Source: DATKIY01 sp035543875
GTDB taxonomy: Bacteria; Actinomycetota; Actinomycetes; JAHEKZ01
Reading direction: 5' to 3'
DNA length: 38,230 bases
Assembly: GCA_035543875.1 (NCBI GenBank)
Contig: DATKIY010000033.1
Location: 1-38,230, forward strand
Shown: positions 16,540 through 24,126 of the stretch, piece after piece
How the letters are laid out: every line of letters starts with the position of its first letter
Numbering within the stretch: the stretch's first letter is position 1
The notes under the pieces: generated by a model
The model's input: only the letters and a program-made list of their open reading frames with translations
Database searches by the model: none
What the model was told of the DNA's origin: nothing
Program-made: the position numbers and the translations under genes

Positions 16540-17973
16540 GTGAGCACCCTCGACGGATTCGACGCCGTTGTCGTCGGCAGCGGTCCGAATGGCCTGGTTG
16601 GCGCCGTCACGATGGCGGAGTCGGGGATGCGCGTCCTCGTACTTGAGGCCGCGGAGCAGTGGGGCGGAGGGCTTCGCACAGAAGAACTAACACTGTCCGG
16701 CTTTCGGCACGACGTGTGCTCGAGCGTGCATCCACTCGCTCAAGCGTCGCCAGCGTTTCGAGGTCTTGCGCTTGAGCGTGACGGTCTGAGGTGGGCGCAC
16801 CCGGCGGTACCACTGGCTCATCCGCTTGACGCCTCTCCCTCGGATGCGATCCTGCTCCGACGGTCGGTAGAAGAAACGGCAGCCAGCCTTGGCGTGGACG
16901 GACCCAAGTGGCGGCGTTGGCTCGAACCTCTGGTCGCCCGATCCCAGCCAATGGTTGACACGATTCTCGACCCGCTGCACGTGCCTGCGCCTGCCGCAGT
17001 ACCAGCGCTAAGCAGGTTTGGACTGCTGGGCCTCCGGTCAGCCTCTTCGCTGGCGCGATCGTTCAAAGGAGAGCGTGGCCGTGCACTGTTGGCTGGAAAC
17101 AGCGCCCACTCGATCCTCGATCTGTCGCAACCGGTGACCGGTGGGTTTGGTCTGCTCCTTGCGCTCCTTGCTCACTCGCATGGTTGGCCGGTCGCTGTTG
17201 GTGGGTCGCAGTCGATCGCCGACGCGCTCGTCACTCGGCTACAGTCCTTGGGTGGTTCCATAGAGCTGGCCGCACCTGTTACCACGATTGACGCGTTGAC
17301 GTCGTGTCCGAGAGTTTTGCTTGACCTGACGCCGCGGCAGTTTCTGGATATTGCCGCGCATAGGTTGCCGTCGCGCTATGAACGCGCCTTGTCGAACTTT
17401 CGTTACGGCCCCGGAGTGTTCAAAGTCGACTGGGCATTAGACGGTCCAGTCCCTTGGCTCGATGAACGAGCAGGGGAAGCGGGCACAGTCCACCTTGGCG
17501 GTTCGTTTGCTGAGATCGAGGCTGGTGAAAGGGCTGTACAGAACGGCCGGCATCCGGATCGCCCATTCGTTCTGTACGTCCAGGCATCCGCCGCTGACCC
17601 CACGCGTGCTCCGGCCGGAAAGCACACCGGATGGGCTTACTGTCATGTGCCGAACGGTTCAACGGTTGACATGACGGCAGCAATCGAGGCACAAGTCGAA
17701 CGGTTTGCCCCGGGTTTCCGCGACCGAATTTTGGCTCGGCACACCATGGGTCCGAAGGCGTTGGAGGCTCATAACGCGAACCTGGTCGGAGGCGACATCG
17801 GCGGCGGAGTCGCCGACATTCGACAACTCGTGGCGCGCCCAGTTCTGTCAACCAAACCATGGCGAACACCCCTGCCGGGGGTCTTCATCGGCTCTGCTGC
17901 GACCCCACCAGGCGGCGGCGTCCACGGGATGGGCGGTTGGCACGCGGCGCAGTTGGCGCTGGGCGTTTCATGA
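16540..17973 (+). CDS. Phytoene-desaturase-superfamily FAD oxidoreductase
   Basis: A 477-residue flavoprotein. The N-terminal dinucleotide motif is DAVVVGSGPNGLVGAVTMAESG (Gly13, Gly15, Gly18), followed by VLEAAEQWGGGLRTEEL, and the C-terminus carries GVFIGSAATPPGGGVHGMGGWHAA, the FAD-closing motif typical of CrtI-like and retinol-saturase-like proteins. No carotenoid gene such as crtB is present, so a carotenoid role is not supported. Related unassigned oxidoreductases are widespread in actinobacteria. It overlaps the maf gene by six bases at the 3' end in convergent orientation, and diverges from accA3. Confidence 0.85.
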   Translation: MSTLDGFDAVVVGSGPNGLVGAVTMAESGMRVLVLEAAEQWGGGLRTEELTLSGFRHDVCSSVHPLAQASPAFRGLALERDGLRWAHPAVPLAHPLDASPSDAILLRRSVEETAASLGVDGPKWRRWLEPLVARSQPMVDTILDPLHVPAPAAVPALSRFGLLGLRSASSLARSFKGERGRALLAGNSAHSILDLSQPVTGGFGLLLALLAHSHGWPVAVGGSQSIADALVTRLQSLGGSIELAAPVTTIDALTSCPRVLLDLTPRQFLDIAAHRLPSRYERALSNFRYGPGVFKVDWALDGPVPWLDERAGEAGTVHLGGSFAEIEAGERAVQNGRHPDRPFVLYVQASAADPTRAPAGKHTGWAYCHVPNGSTVDMTAAIEAQVERFAPGFRDRILARHTMGPKALEAHNANLVGGDIGGGVADIRQLVARPVLSTKPWRTPLPGVFIGSAATPPGGGVHGMGGWHAAQLALGVS

Positions 17974-18594
17974 CTCCGCGTTGTCGCCGGGTTGGGGGAG
18001 GGGGAAGGGAAACGGTCCGCGGAACGGTAGTTCGAGGTTAAGCGCGAGCACGAGACGCCGGACGAGTGGAAGCGAAATACCGATGACGTTGGTGTGGTCG
18101 CCGATAATTCCGTCAACGAACCACCCCCCGCGCCCATCAATCGTGAAGGCTCCGGCAACGGTCAGCGGTTCGCCGGTCGACACATAAGCATCGATCTCTC
18201 GATCCGTGGGATTCCCGAACGTCACCGTGGTGCTGGCCACTTCCGCCACGCGTCGACCGCTGTCCGTTCGAATAATGCAATGCCCGGTCAGCAGCGTGCC
18301 GCTGCGTCCACGCATCAACCGCCAGCGTGCGGCTGCCTCAGCGGCATCCGCAGGTTTCCCGAGTGCTTTGCCATCGAGTTCAAGCAGGGAGTCGCAGCCA
18401 ATGACTACGGCCGGCGTCGGTTGCAGCTCCGCCACAGCCAGCGCCTTACGCTCGGCTAGTACCAGTGCGACTTCTGCTGGTTGGCCAGTGACACCGGACT
18501 CGTCGACGCCGCTGACGTGAACCTCCGGATCGACTCCCGCGGCGCGAAGCACTGCCAACCGCGCCGGGGAGCCGGACGCCAGTACCCATCGCAT
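17968..18594 (-). CDS. maf: Maf-family nucleotide pyrophosphatase
   Basis: A 208-residue protein starting MRWVLASGSPARLAVLRAAG, the SxSPxR signature of Maf proteins. It continues with the catalytic acidic segment VVIGCDSLLELDGKALGKP and the conserved GGWFVDGIIGDHTNVIGISLPLV. Maf proteins hydrolyse non-canonical or modified nucleoside triphosphates to monophosphates and are linked to control of septum formation. The ATG at 18594 is chosen because homology starts there. It follows accE5 by seven bases on the same strand, the accD5-accE5-maf order known from mycobacteria. The C-terminus is extended by a proline-rich tail (FRGPFPFPLPQPGDNAES). Confidence 0.92.
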   Translation of the reverse strand: MRWVLASGSPARLAVLRAAGVDPEVHVSGVDESGVTGQPAEVALVLAERKALAVAELQPTPAVVIGCDSLLELDGKALGKPADAAEAAARWRLMRGRSGTLLTGHCIIRTDSGRRVAEVASTTVTFGNPTDREIDAYVSTGEPLTVAGAFTIDGRGGWFVDGIIGDHTNVIGISLPLVRRLVLALNLELPFRGPFPFPLPQPGDNAES

Positions 18595-18601
18595 GCCGTA
18601 A

Positions 18602-18826
18602 CTAGCGCGGCCAGGCTGAGGCGCGCCAGGCCGTTGGACCCGGACGTAGCGGTGGGCGGACGAGCCTGCTCTTGGCGGCCCAGGCAGATCGTGGCGCTGG
18701 AGGTTCGGGCGTTGGCGATCCACCTCGAGACGTCACTACCGCCACGAGTGCGGCGAGCTCGTCGGCGCTGGGTTCGCCGGTGACGACGCGAAGCAGCGGA
18801 CCGGGAGGTTGTTCGTCAGTCGTCAC
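18602..18826 (-). CDS. accE5: Acyl-CoA carboxylase epsilon subunit
   Basis: A 74-residue protein with the ACC-epsilon pattern: LLRVVTGEPSADELAALVAVVTS near the N-terminus and a basic C-terminus with RSAWAAKSRLVRPPLRPGPTAW. Such subunits bind the AccA-AccD complex and raise its activity. It starts with GTG in a GTGA overlap with the accD5 stop codon, so translation is coupled. Its position between accD5 and maf matches accE5 of mycobacteria. Confidence 0.9.
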   Translation of the reverse strand: MTTDEQPPGPLLRVVTGEPSADELAALVAVVTSRGGSPTPEPPAPRSAWAAKSRLVRPPLRPGPTAWRASAWPR

Positions 18827-20451
18827 AGGGGAATGTTCCCATGTTTTTTCGGTGGCCGGTTGGCTCGTTTGTTGCGCAGCATCGAAAGCGCACGGGTCAC
18901 ATGCAGTCGAGTTTGCGACGGTTCGATGACTGCATCGATGTAACCGCGCTCGGCCGCGAGGTAGGGATTGAGCAGCATGTCCTCGTAGTCGGCGATGAGC
19001 CGTTTTCTGGCTGCCTCGAGGTCGTCGGCTTCGGTTGCTTCGGCAATCTCCTTGCGGTGCAGGATGTTAACTGCCCCCTGGGCGCCCATCACAGCGATCT
19101 GAGCCGATGGCCAGGCGAGATTGATGTCGGCGCCGAGGTGCTTGGAACCCATAACGTCGTAGGCGCCACCAAACGCCTTGCGGGTAATCACCGTGACGAG
19201 GGGAACCGTGGCTTCGGCGTACGCGTATATCAGCTTGGCCCCGCGACGAATGATTCCGTCCCACTCCTGGTCGGTGCCTGGCAAGAAGCCGGGTACATCG
19301 ACCAGCGTCAACACGGGAACGTTGAACGCGTCGCAGGTTCGTACAAAACGAGCGGCCTTTTCGGACGCTGCTATGTCGAGGGTGCCAGCGAACTGCATCG
19401 GCTGGTTGGCCACCACGCCCACTGACCGACCGTCGACGCGGCCGAATCCAGTGATGATGTTCGGTGCGTACAACGGTTGCACAGCCAGGAACTCGCCGTC
19501 ATCGACGATCTGCTCGATCACCGCGTTCATGTCGTACGGCTGGTTCGCAGAGTCAGGAATGATGCTGTCGAGTGCGAGGTCTTCACTTGTTACTTCTTGC
19601 GCCGACTCAACAGCGAAGATCGGTGGTTCTTCAAGGTTGTTGCTGGGCAGGAACGACAGCAGTTGTTGCGTTAGCTCAAGTGCCTCCTGCTCGTCCGCAG
19701 CCATGAAATGTGCCACGCCACTCTTGGCTTGGTGTGAATGTGCGCCGCCGAGCTCCTCAAACGGGACATCTTCGCCCGTGACCGTCTTGATGACGTCTGG
19801 ACCGGTGATGAACATGTGCGAGGTCTTGTCGACCATGATGATGAAGTCGGTGATGGCTGGTGAGTAGACGGCGCCACCGGCGCAAGGCCCCATGATGAGC
19901 GATACCTGCGGGATAACTCCCGACGCCTGGACATTCCGGTAGAAGATTTCCCCGTACTGGGCGAGCGACACCACGCCCTCTTGGATGCGCGCACCGCCAG
20001 AGTCGTTGATACCAATCACGGGTGCTCCGGTCTTCAGAGCCATGTCCATGATCTTGACAATCTTCTCGCCGAAGACCTCGCCGAGTGACCCGCCGAAAAC
20101 CGTGAAGTCCTGGGCGAAGACAAATACCTGTCGGCCATCGATGGTCCCGTAGCCGGTGACAACCCCGTCACCGTAGGGGCGCTTGCCCGGCATGCCGAAA
20201 TTGTGGGACCGATGGCGAGCGAGCTCGTCGAACTCGACGAAGGAAGACGGGTCAAGGAGCAGTTCGATGCGCTCACGGGCTGTCAGCTTTCCCCGCTTGT
20301 GCTGCGCCTCGACGGCCCGGGCTGACCCGGCATGGACAGCTTCGTCGAGTTTGTGACGGAGTTGGGCCAACTTTCCCGCTGTGGTGTGCAGGTCGACCCC
20401 AGTCGGGGCAGAATCACTGGCGGGTAAGTCGTTGGTGGGATCCGCGGCCAT
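18823..20451 (-). CDS. accD5: Propionyl/acyl-CoA carboxylase beta (carboxyltransferase) subunit
   Basis: A 542-residue carboxyltransferase with the crotonase-like double domain. The N-half has the oxyanion-hole segment INDSGGARIQEGV, and the C-half has RKAFGGAYDVMGSKHLGADINLAWP. The Asp in AYDVMGS is the residue (Asp422 in Streptomyces PccB) that favours propionyl-CoA. The ATG start has a GGAGG Shine-Dalgarno sequence four bases upstream. With AccA3 and AccE5 it would form propionyl-CoA carboxylase, making methylmalonyl-CoA for lipid synthesis or for the mutase at 5877. It heads the accD5-accE5-maf unit and diverges from the first GGDEF gene across 163 bases. In mycobacteria the divergent neighbour is birA. 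Confidence 0.95.
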   Translation of the reverse strand: MAADPTNDLPASDSAPTGVDLHTTAGKLAQLRHKLDEAVHAGSARAVEAQHKRGKLTARERIELLLDPSSFVEFDELARHRSHNFGMPGKRPYGDGVVTGYGTIDGRQVFVFAQDFTVFGGSLGEVFGEKIVKIMDMALKTGAPVIGINDSGGARIQEGVVSLAQYGEIFYRNVQASGVIPQVSLIMGPCAGGAVYSPAITDFIIMVDKTSHMFITGPDVIKTVTGEDVPFEELGGAHSHQAKSGVAHFMAADEQEALELTQQLLSFLPSNNLEEPPIFAVESAQEVTSEDLALDSIIPDSANQPYDMNAVIEQIVDDGEFLAVQPLYAPNIITGFGRVDGRSVGVVANQPMQFAGTLDIAASEKAARFVRTCDAFNVPVLTLVDVPGFLPGTDQEWDGIIRRGAKLIYAYAEATVPLVTVITRKAFGGAYDVMGSKHLGADINLAWPSAQIAVMGAQGAVNILHRKEIAEATEADDLEAARKRLIADYEDMLLNPYLAAERGYIDAVIEPSQTRLHVTRALSMLRNKRANRPPKKHGNIPL

Positions 20452-20614
20452 GCTTCCTCCGGTCCGTTCGGGCGTTGGTCAGCGTATCGACGTCTTGGGA
20501 GTACCGGTGCGTCGAGGCTCTGGAGCGGATTTCGGGGGTCATGAGCCGTGATGCCGCCGGGTGGTCCGATTCAGACACTTGGTCTAGTTGCCGACCATTA
20601 AGGAAGGAGGATCG

Positions 20615-22276
20615 ATGGGCGATGCAGAACCGGCCGCGGTCGCCAGCTCGGCACGGGCTGAACGCGACCGCAGTGAAGCGCGTCTTCGAGGCCTCAGCGA
20701 GATCGGCCGCGCCGGTGTCGGACCGCCGCACGAGACGGCTTCGCAGCGGATCATCGTCGCCGCGATGCGAGCCCTGGGAGGCGACTCTGCGTCGCTCGGC
20801 GTGTGGGACGCCGAAGCTCAGCTGCTCCGCGCGGTGTACAACGTTGGAGAGCTCGCCGACTGGGAAGAGCCCGAACCAACCGACGAGGTCTATGTGGCCG
20901 ACCAGAGCACCTGGCTGGCCGGCATGGCCGATGGGCAGCTGGGAGCGGTGTTGTGTTTGGACAACCCAGACCTCGCCATCGATGACCGCGAGTACCTCGA
21001 GTCGCTGGGAAAGCACAGCTCGATGAGCGTGCCCGTGCTTTACGCCGGTCAGTGGTGGGGAGAGCTTTTCGCGTCACGCAATTCCGACAAGCCGCCGTTT
21101 ACCGACGCCGACGTCGAGTGGGGGACCGCGGTCGCTGCGCAGGTTGGCGCCGCGCTGGAGACGTTGGAACATCTGGGGCGCATCGAACGCCTTGCCCAGA
21201 CCGATCCACTCACCGGGCTGGCCAACCGTCGCGCATTGGATGAGTGGCTAGAACACGCGATGGTCCAGCTGCGCGAGCGGCGCCGACCAATGGGCCTGAT
21301 CGTGTGCGACCTCAATGGACTTAAACGCATTAACGATGACCAGGGTCACGACGCCGGAGACCGCGCGCTGATCGAGTTCGCCGAGGAACTGACGGCCATC
21401 GAAGCGCGCTTTGATGACTCGATTGTTGCCCGGTTGGGAGGGGATGAGTTCTGTATCGCAGTCAGCGGACCGGACGTCCCCGAGCTGGTCAGCGCAGCAA
21501 CCGAACTCTGCCGCCAGGGTTGGGAGACGTTGCCCTATGGGGTGGCGTGCGGAGTTGTCGCCACGTCCGACGCGATCGGTCCCGTAGAGACACCAGGTCG
21601 ACTGTTCCGCTTGGCTGACGCCGCGCAGTACCGAGCCAAGCGCACTCGTTCCCACATACCTGTGGTCGCTGGACGACCGCTTCCGAAGGAACTGTCCGTT
21701 CGACTCACGAGTGAGTCTGGTGACGCTACGCCAGACCGACGGCTGCTTCGAGGTCGCGACAGCAGTTCCATGAACCACCTGCTCGACGCCGCCCTGCGTG
21801 CGTTGGACCAGGCAACCCACGAACCAACGCGCACGCGTCTTGGTCTCATCGCGGATTTGGTGACACACCACATTGACGCCGTGGGTTGGTGGCTGTCCTT
21901 TGCTCCACCCGACTCGACGACCATCAAGACCATGGAGTTTGCGATCTACCGAGCAATTCCGGGCTTGGAGTCGGGCGACCTCGAAAACGAGATGGGTGGA
22001 ACCTTTCCGCTCGAGACGTACCCGCAGACTCGTATGGCGCTGCGGGGCGGTGTCTTCACGATTTATGCCAGTGACCTCACGGCTGACCCGGCTGAGCTCG
22101 CAATCCTGAATGGTCTGAATGCCACAGGGGTGGTCGGCGCAGGCGGGGCCGACGCAGAAGGCGACGGGTGGCTCATTGAAATTTTCACCGACGAGCTGAG
22201 CGGCCTCCAGCCAGAGCTCGCCAGCGTCATGCGGTTGCTGGTCCTGGCTGCCCTCCACCCGCCGGACCGTCCCTAG
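20615..22276 (+). CDS. GAF-GGDEF diguanylate cyclase with conserved C-terminal 'GWW' domain, paralogue A
   Basis: A 553-residue soluble protein, predicted to make cyclic di-GMP from GTP. The ATG at 20615 has an AAGGAGGA Shine-Dalgarno sequence. A GAF-like sensor domain (about 22-185) is followed by the cyclase: DPLTGLANRR (197-206), CDLNGLKRINDDQGHDAGD (231-249, with metal Asp232, Asn240 and Asp249), GGDEF (275-279) and GRLFRLADAAQYRAKR (328-343). An RFDD sequence (266-269) sits one residue too far upstream to be a normal RxxD inhibitory site. The usual GRN after the AK motif is missing. A linker with DRRLLRGR leads to a C-terminal domain (about 385-550) with DAVGWWLS, EFAIYR and GWLIEIFTDELS, possibly a second GAF-like fold. 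No membrane segment. First of three tandem paralogues; the signal is unknown. Confidence 0.9.
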   Translation: MGDAEPAAVASSARAERDRSEARLRGLSEIGRAGVGPPHETASQRIIVAAMRALGGDSASLGVWDAEAQLLRAVYNVGELADWEEPEPTDEVYVADQSTWLAGMADGQLGAVLCLDNPDLAIDDREYLESLGKHSSMSVPVLYAGQWWGELFASRNSDKPPFTDADVEWGTAVAAQVGAALETLEHLGRIERLAQTDPLTGLANRRALDEWLEHAMVQLRERRRPMGLIVCDLNGLKRINDDQGHDAGDRALIEFAEELTAIEARFDDSIVARLGGDEFCIAVSGPDVPELVSAATELCRQGWETLPYGVACGVVATSDAIGPVETPGRLFRLADAAQYRAKRTRSHIPVVAGRPLPKELSVRLTSESGDATPDRRLLRGRDSSSMNHLLDAALRALDQATHEPTRTRLGLIADLVTHHIDAVGWWLSFAPPDSTTIKTMEFAIYRAIPGLESGDLENEMGGTFPLETYPQTRMALRGGVFTIYASDLTADPAELAILNGLNATGVVGAGGADAEGDGWLIEIFTDELSGLQPELASVMRLLVLAALHPPDRP

Positions 22277-22286
22277 CCAGGTCAGG

Positions 22287-22320
22287 GGCTTGAGACTGGG
22301 CTCAGTCCGACGCTCAAGCC
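22287..22320 (+). promoter_or_regulatory. Nested stem-loop between GGDEF paralogues A and B
   Basis: GGCTTGAG (22287-22294) and CTCAAGCC (22313-22320) are perfect inverted complements. The loop holds a second stem, ACTG (22295-22298) with CAGT (22303-22306). It occupies most of the 62-base gap between the two genes. No T tract follows, so it may be a weak terminator, an mRNA processing or stability element, or an attenuator that sets different expression of A and B. Confidence 0.5.
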
Positions 22321-22338
22321 AGGGGTGGGAAGCGGTCG

Positions 22339-24030
22339 ATGCTCCTTCGGGAGGGAGTCGCCATCACCGTCCGTGTGGGGGAGGAGTCGGGGACACCGTG
22401 GGATATGACCGCGGCGTCTCCAGTTCTGACTGCCCGCTTTCGGGGTCTGGCTGATGTTGCCCGGGTGGCCACGGTCGGGTCGCGCCACGACTTGTTGCGT
22501 CGGGTCTCAGTCGCCGCGATGCACTCGTTGGATGGCGCTTCGGTGTCACTCAGCATCTGGGATCCGGAGCAGCGAACTTTCCGTTGCGTCCTAAACGATG
22601 GGCAGCTGTCCCCGGGTGAGGTTCCCGAGCCGATCGATGAGATTTACCCGATTGAGGACTTTCCCAAGCTGTTTCCGTTGGTTCGCGAGCAATCTGGTTT
22701 CATCTGCTCGATTGACCAGTGTGACCAAACTGATCCATACGTTGAGTACTTGGGGCAGCTTGAGAAGGGCAGCTGCCTTGCAGCACCGATTCCGCTCGAC
22801 GGCCGAGTTTGGGGCGAGTTGTTCATCACCCGTCGGGTTGACCAACAGGCATTTGTCGCGCATGACATCGACTTTGCGATTGCGCTGGCCGCACAGGTCG
22901 GAGCTGCCATCGCCACCTCGGAGAAACTCGGAGAGGCAGAAGCGCTGGCTCATATTGACGCGCTCACGGGCCTGGCCAACCGTCGCGCGATCGACGAGTG
23001 GTTTGAGGTCGCGATGACCGACCATCGTGAGTATGGGACCGATGTCGGCCTGGTCGCTTGCGATGTCAACGGGCTCAAGCAGATCAATGACAAACACGGT
23101 CATGATGCTGGCGACCGGGTCCTACGTGAGCTTGCCGACCTACTCACCGTTGAGTGTGCCGCGCGGTTGCCGCATGCAATGGTGGCTCGACTCGGCGGTG
23201 ATGAGTTTGCGGTAGTGGCCGCAGGAGTGTCGGCAGACGAACTCGTGGCGTTGGCAGAGGAGGTCACCGCGAAGGCTTGGCGCAGACTTCCTCACGGGAT
23301 CGCTTGTGGTTTGGCGTGCACGGGCGACGCCATTGGGTCGATCGACACCGCTGGTCGGCTGTTTCGGTTGGCTGACGCTGCTCAGTACCGAGCTAAGCGA
23401 ACGCAGTCGCAGCGCCCGGTTGTCGCGGGGCGTGTGCTGCCCATTGAGGCAGCGAGTGCACTAGCTGGAAGCGTGTCGGACGCCGGCGACCGCCGGTTGC
23501 GTCGCGGCAGTGCCGATTCCGATGCGGTCCAGCTGCTCGACGCAGCGTTACGTGCGCTTGAACAAGCGGCCGACAAACCCATCGGTGAACGACTTGGGCT
23601 GGTTGCCGACCTAGTGAGCCACCACGTGGACGCCGTTGGTTGGTGGTTGTCCAAGGTGCCTCCCGGCAGCACCCACGTAGAGACGCTCGAGTTCGCCATC
23701 TATCGAGCGTTGCCCGGTCTTACGCCGCAGGAGTTATCCACCGAGCTCGGCATGCGGTTCGAAATCTCGGAGTTCCCCAGCACCCAGCGGGCGCTTGAGG
23801 GTGGCGGCTTCTCGGTGCGGGCCGACGACAGCGGCGCCGATGCCGGCGAATTGGCGATCTTGGACGACCTTGCGGCGCTCGCGGTCGTCGGTGCCGGAGG
23901 GATTGACCCGACCGGTGTCCGCTGGCTGGTGGAGGTCTATACCGACGAGCTCAGTGGCCCCGAACGGGTGCTGTGGACCCTGTTGCGGGTTCTGGTGACG
24001 GTGGCTCTCAACCCGCCACTGCGCCTGTAG
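22339..24030 (+). CDS. GAF-GGDEF diguanylate cyclase with conserved C-terminal 'GWW' domain, paralogue B
   Basis: A 563-residue paralogue of the preceding gene and the most similar to it. GAF-like sensor (about 50-195), DALTGLANRR (207-216), CDVNGLKQINDKHGHDAGD (241-259), GGDEF (286-290) and GRLFRLADAAQYRAKR. The residues before GGDEF (RLPHAMVARL) contain no RxxD inhibitory site. The C-terminal domain keeps DAVGWWLS, EFAIYRALPGL and RWLVEVYTDELSG. The ATG at 22339 has a modest GGGAAG six bases upstream; a second ATG at 22405 (541 residues) would remove a non-homologous Val- and Gly-rich start and is a real alternative. No transmembrane segment. It probably shares a transcript with paralogue A, interrupted by a stem-loop. 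Confidence 0.9.
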   Translation: MLLREGVAITVRVGEESGTPWDMTAASPVLTARFRGLADVARVATVGSRHDLLRRVSVAAMHSLDGASVSLSIWDPEQRTFRCVLNDGQLSPGEVPEPIDEIYPIEDFPKLFPLVREQSGFICSIDQCDQTDPYVEYLGQLEKGSCLAAPIPLDGRVWGELFITRRVDQQAFVAHDIDFAIALAAQVGAAIATSEKLGEAEALAHIDALTGLANRRAIDEWFEVAMTDHREYGTDVGLVACDVNGLKQINDKHGHDAGDRVLRELADLLTVECAARLPHAMVARLGGDEFAVVAAGVSADELVALAEEVTAKAWRRLPHGIACGLACTGDAIGSIDTAGRLFRLADAAQYRAKRTQSQRPVVAGRVLPIEAASALAGSVSDAGDRRLRRGSADSDAVQLLDAALRALEQAADKPIGERLGLVADLVSHHVDAVGWWLSKVPPGSTHVETLEFAIYRALPGLTPQELSTELGMRFEISEFPSTQRALEGGGFSVRADDSGADAGELAILDDLAALAVVGAGGIDPTGVRWLVEVYTDELSGPERVLWTLLRVLVTVALNPPLRL

Positions 24031-24107
24031 CTGCTCGGAACCGGAAGCAATCGGCCAGGTTGGTGCGCCAAACCCGCTCAAGCAGGCCTTGATCACGGTC
24101 CGATACA

Positions 24108-24120
24108 CCTCCGAAGGAGG
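24108..24120 (+). promoter_or_regulatory. Hairpin covering the Shine-Dalgarno sequence of GGDEF paralogue C
   Basis: CCTCC (24108-24112) pairs perfectly with GGAGG (24116-24120) around a GAA triloop. GGAGG is the Shine-Dalgarno sequence of the gene starting at 24127, six bases downstream. All five pairs are G-C, so the folded mRNA would hide the ribosome binding site. Function as a translational switch is inferred. Confidence 0.5.
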
Positions 24121-24126
24121 AATCGG

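Noticed and set aside
20452..20614. Cyclic-di-GMP riboswitch before the GGDEF triplet
   Set aside because: I looked for the conserved GEMM core and a matching stem layout in the 163-base gap and saw neither.
21248..22258. 336-codon minus-strand frame opposite GGDEF paralogue A
   Set aside because: The plus strand encodes an intact GGDEF protein with clear motifs. The antisense product has no family features. Similar but shorter shadows occur opposite the other paralogues.
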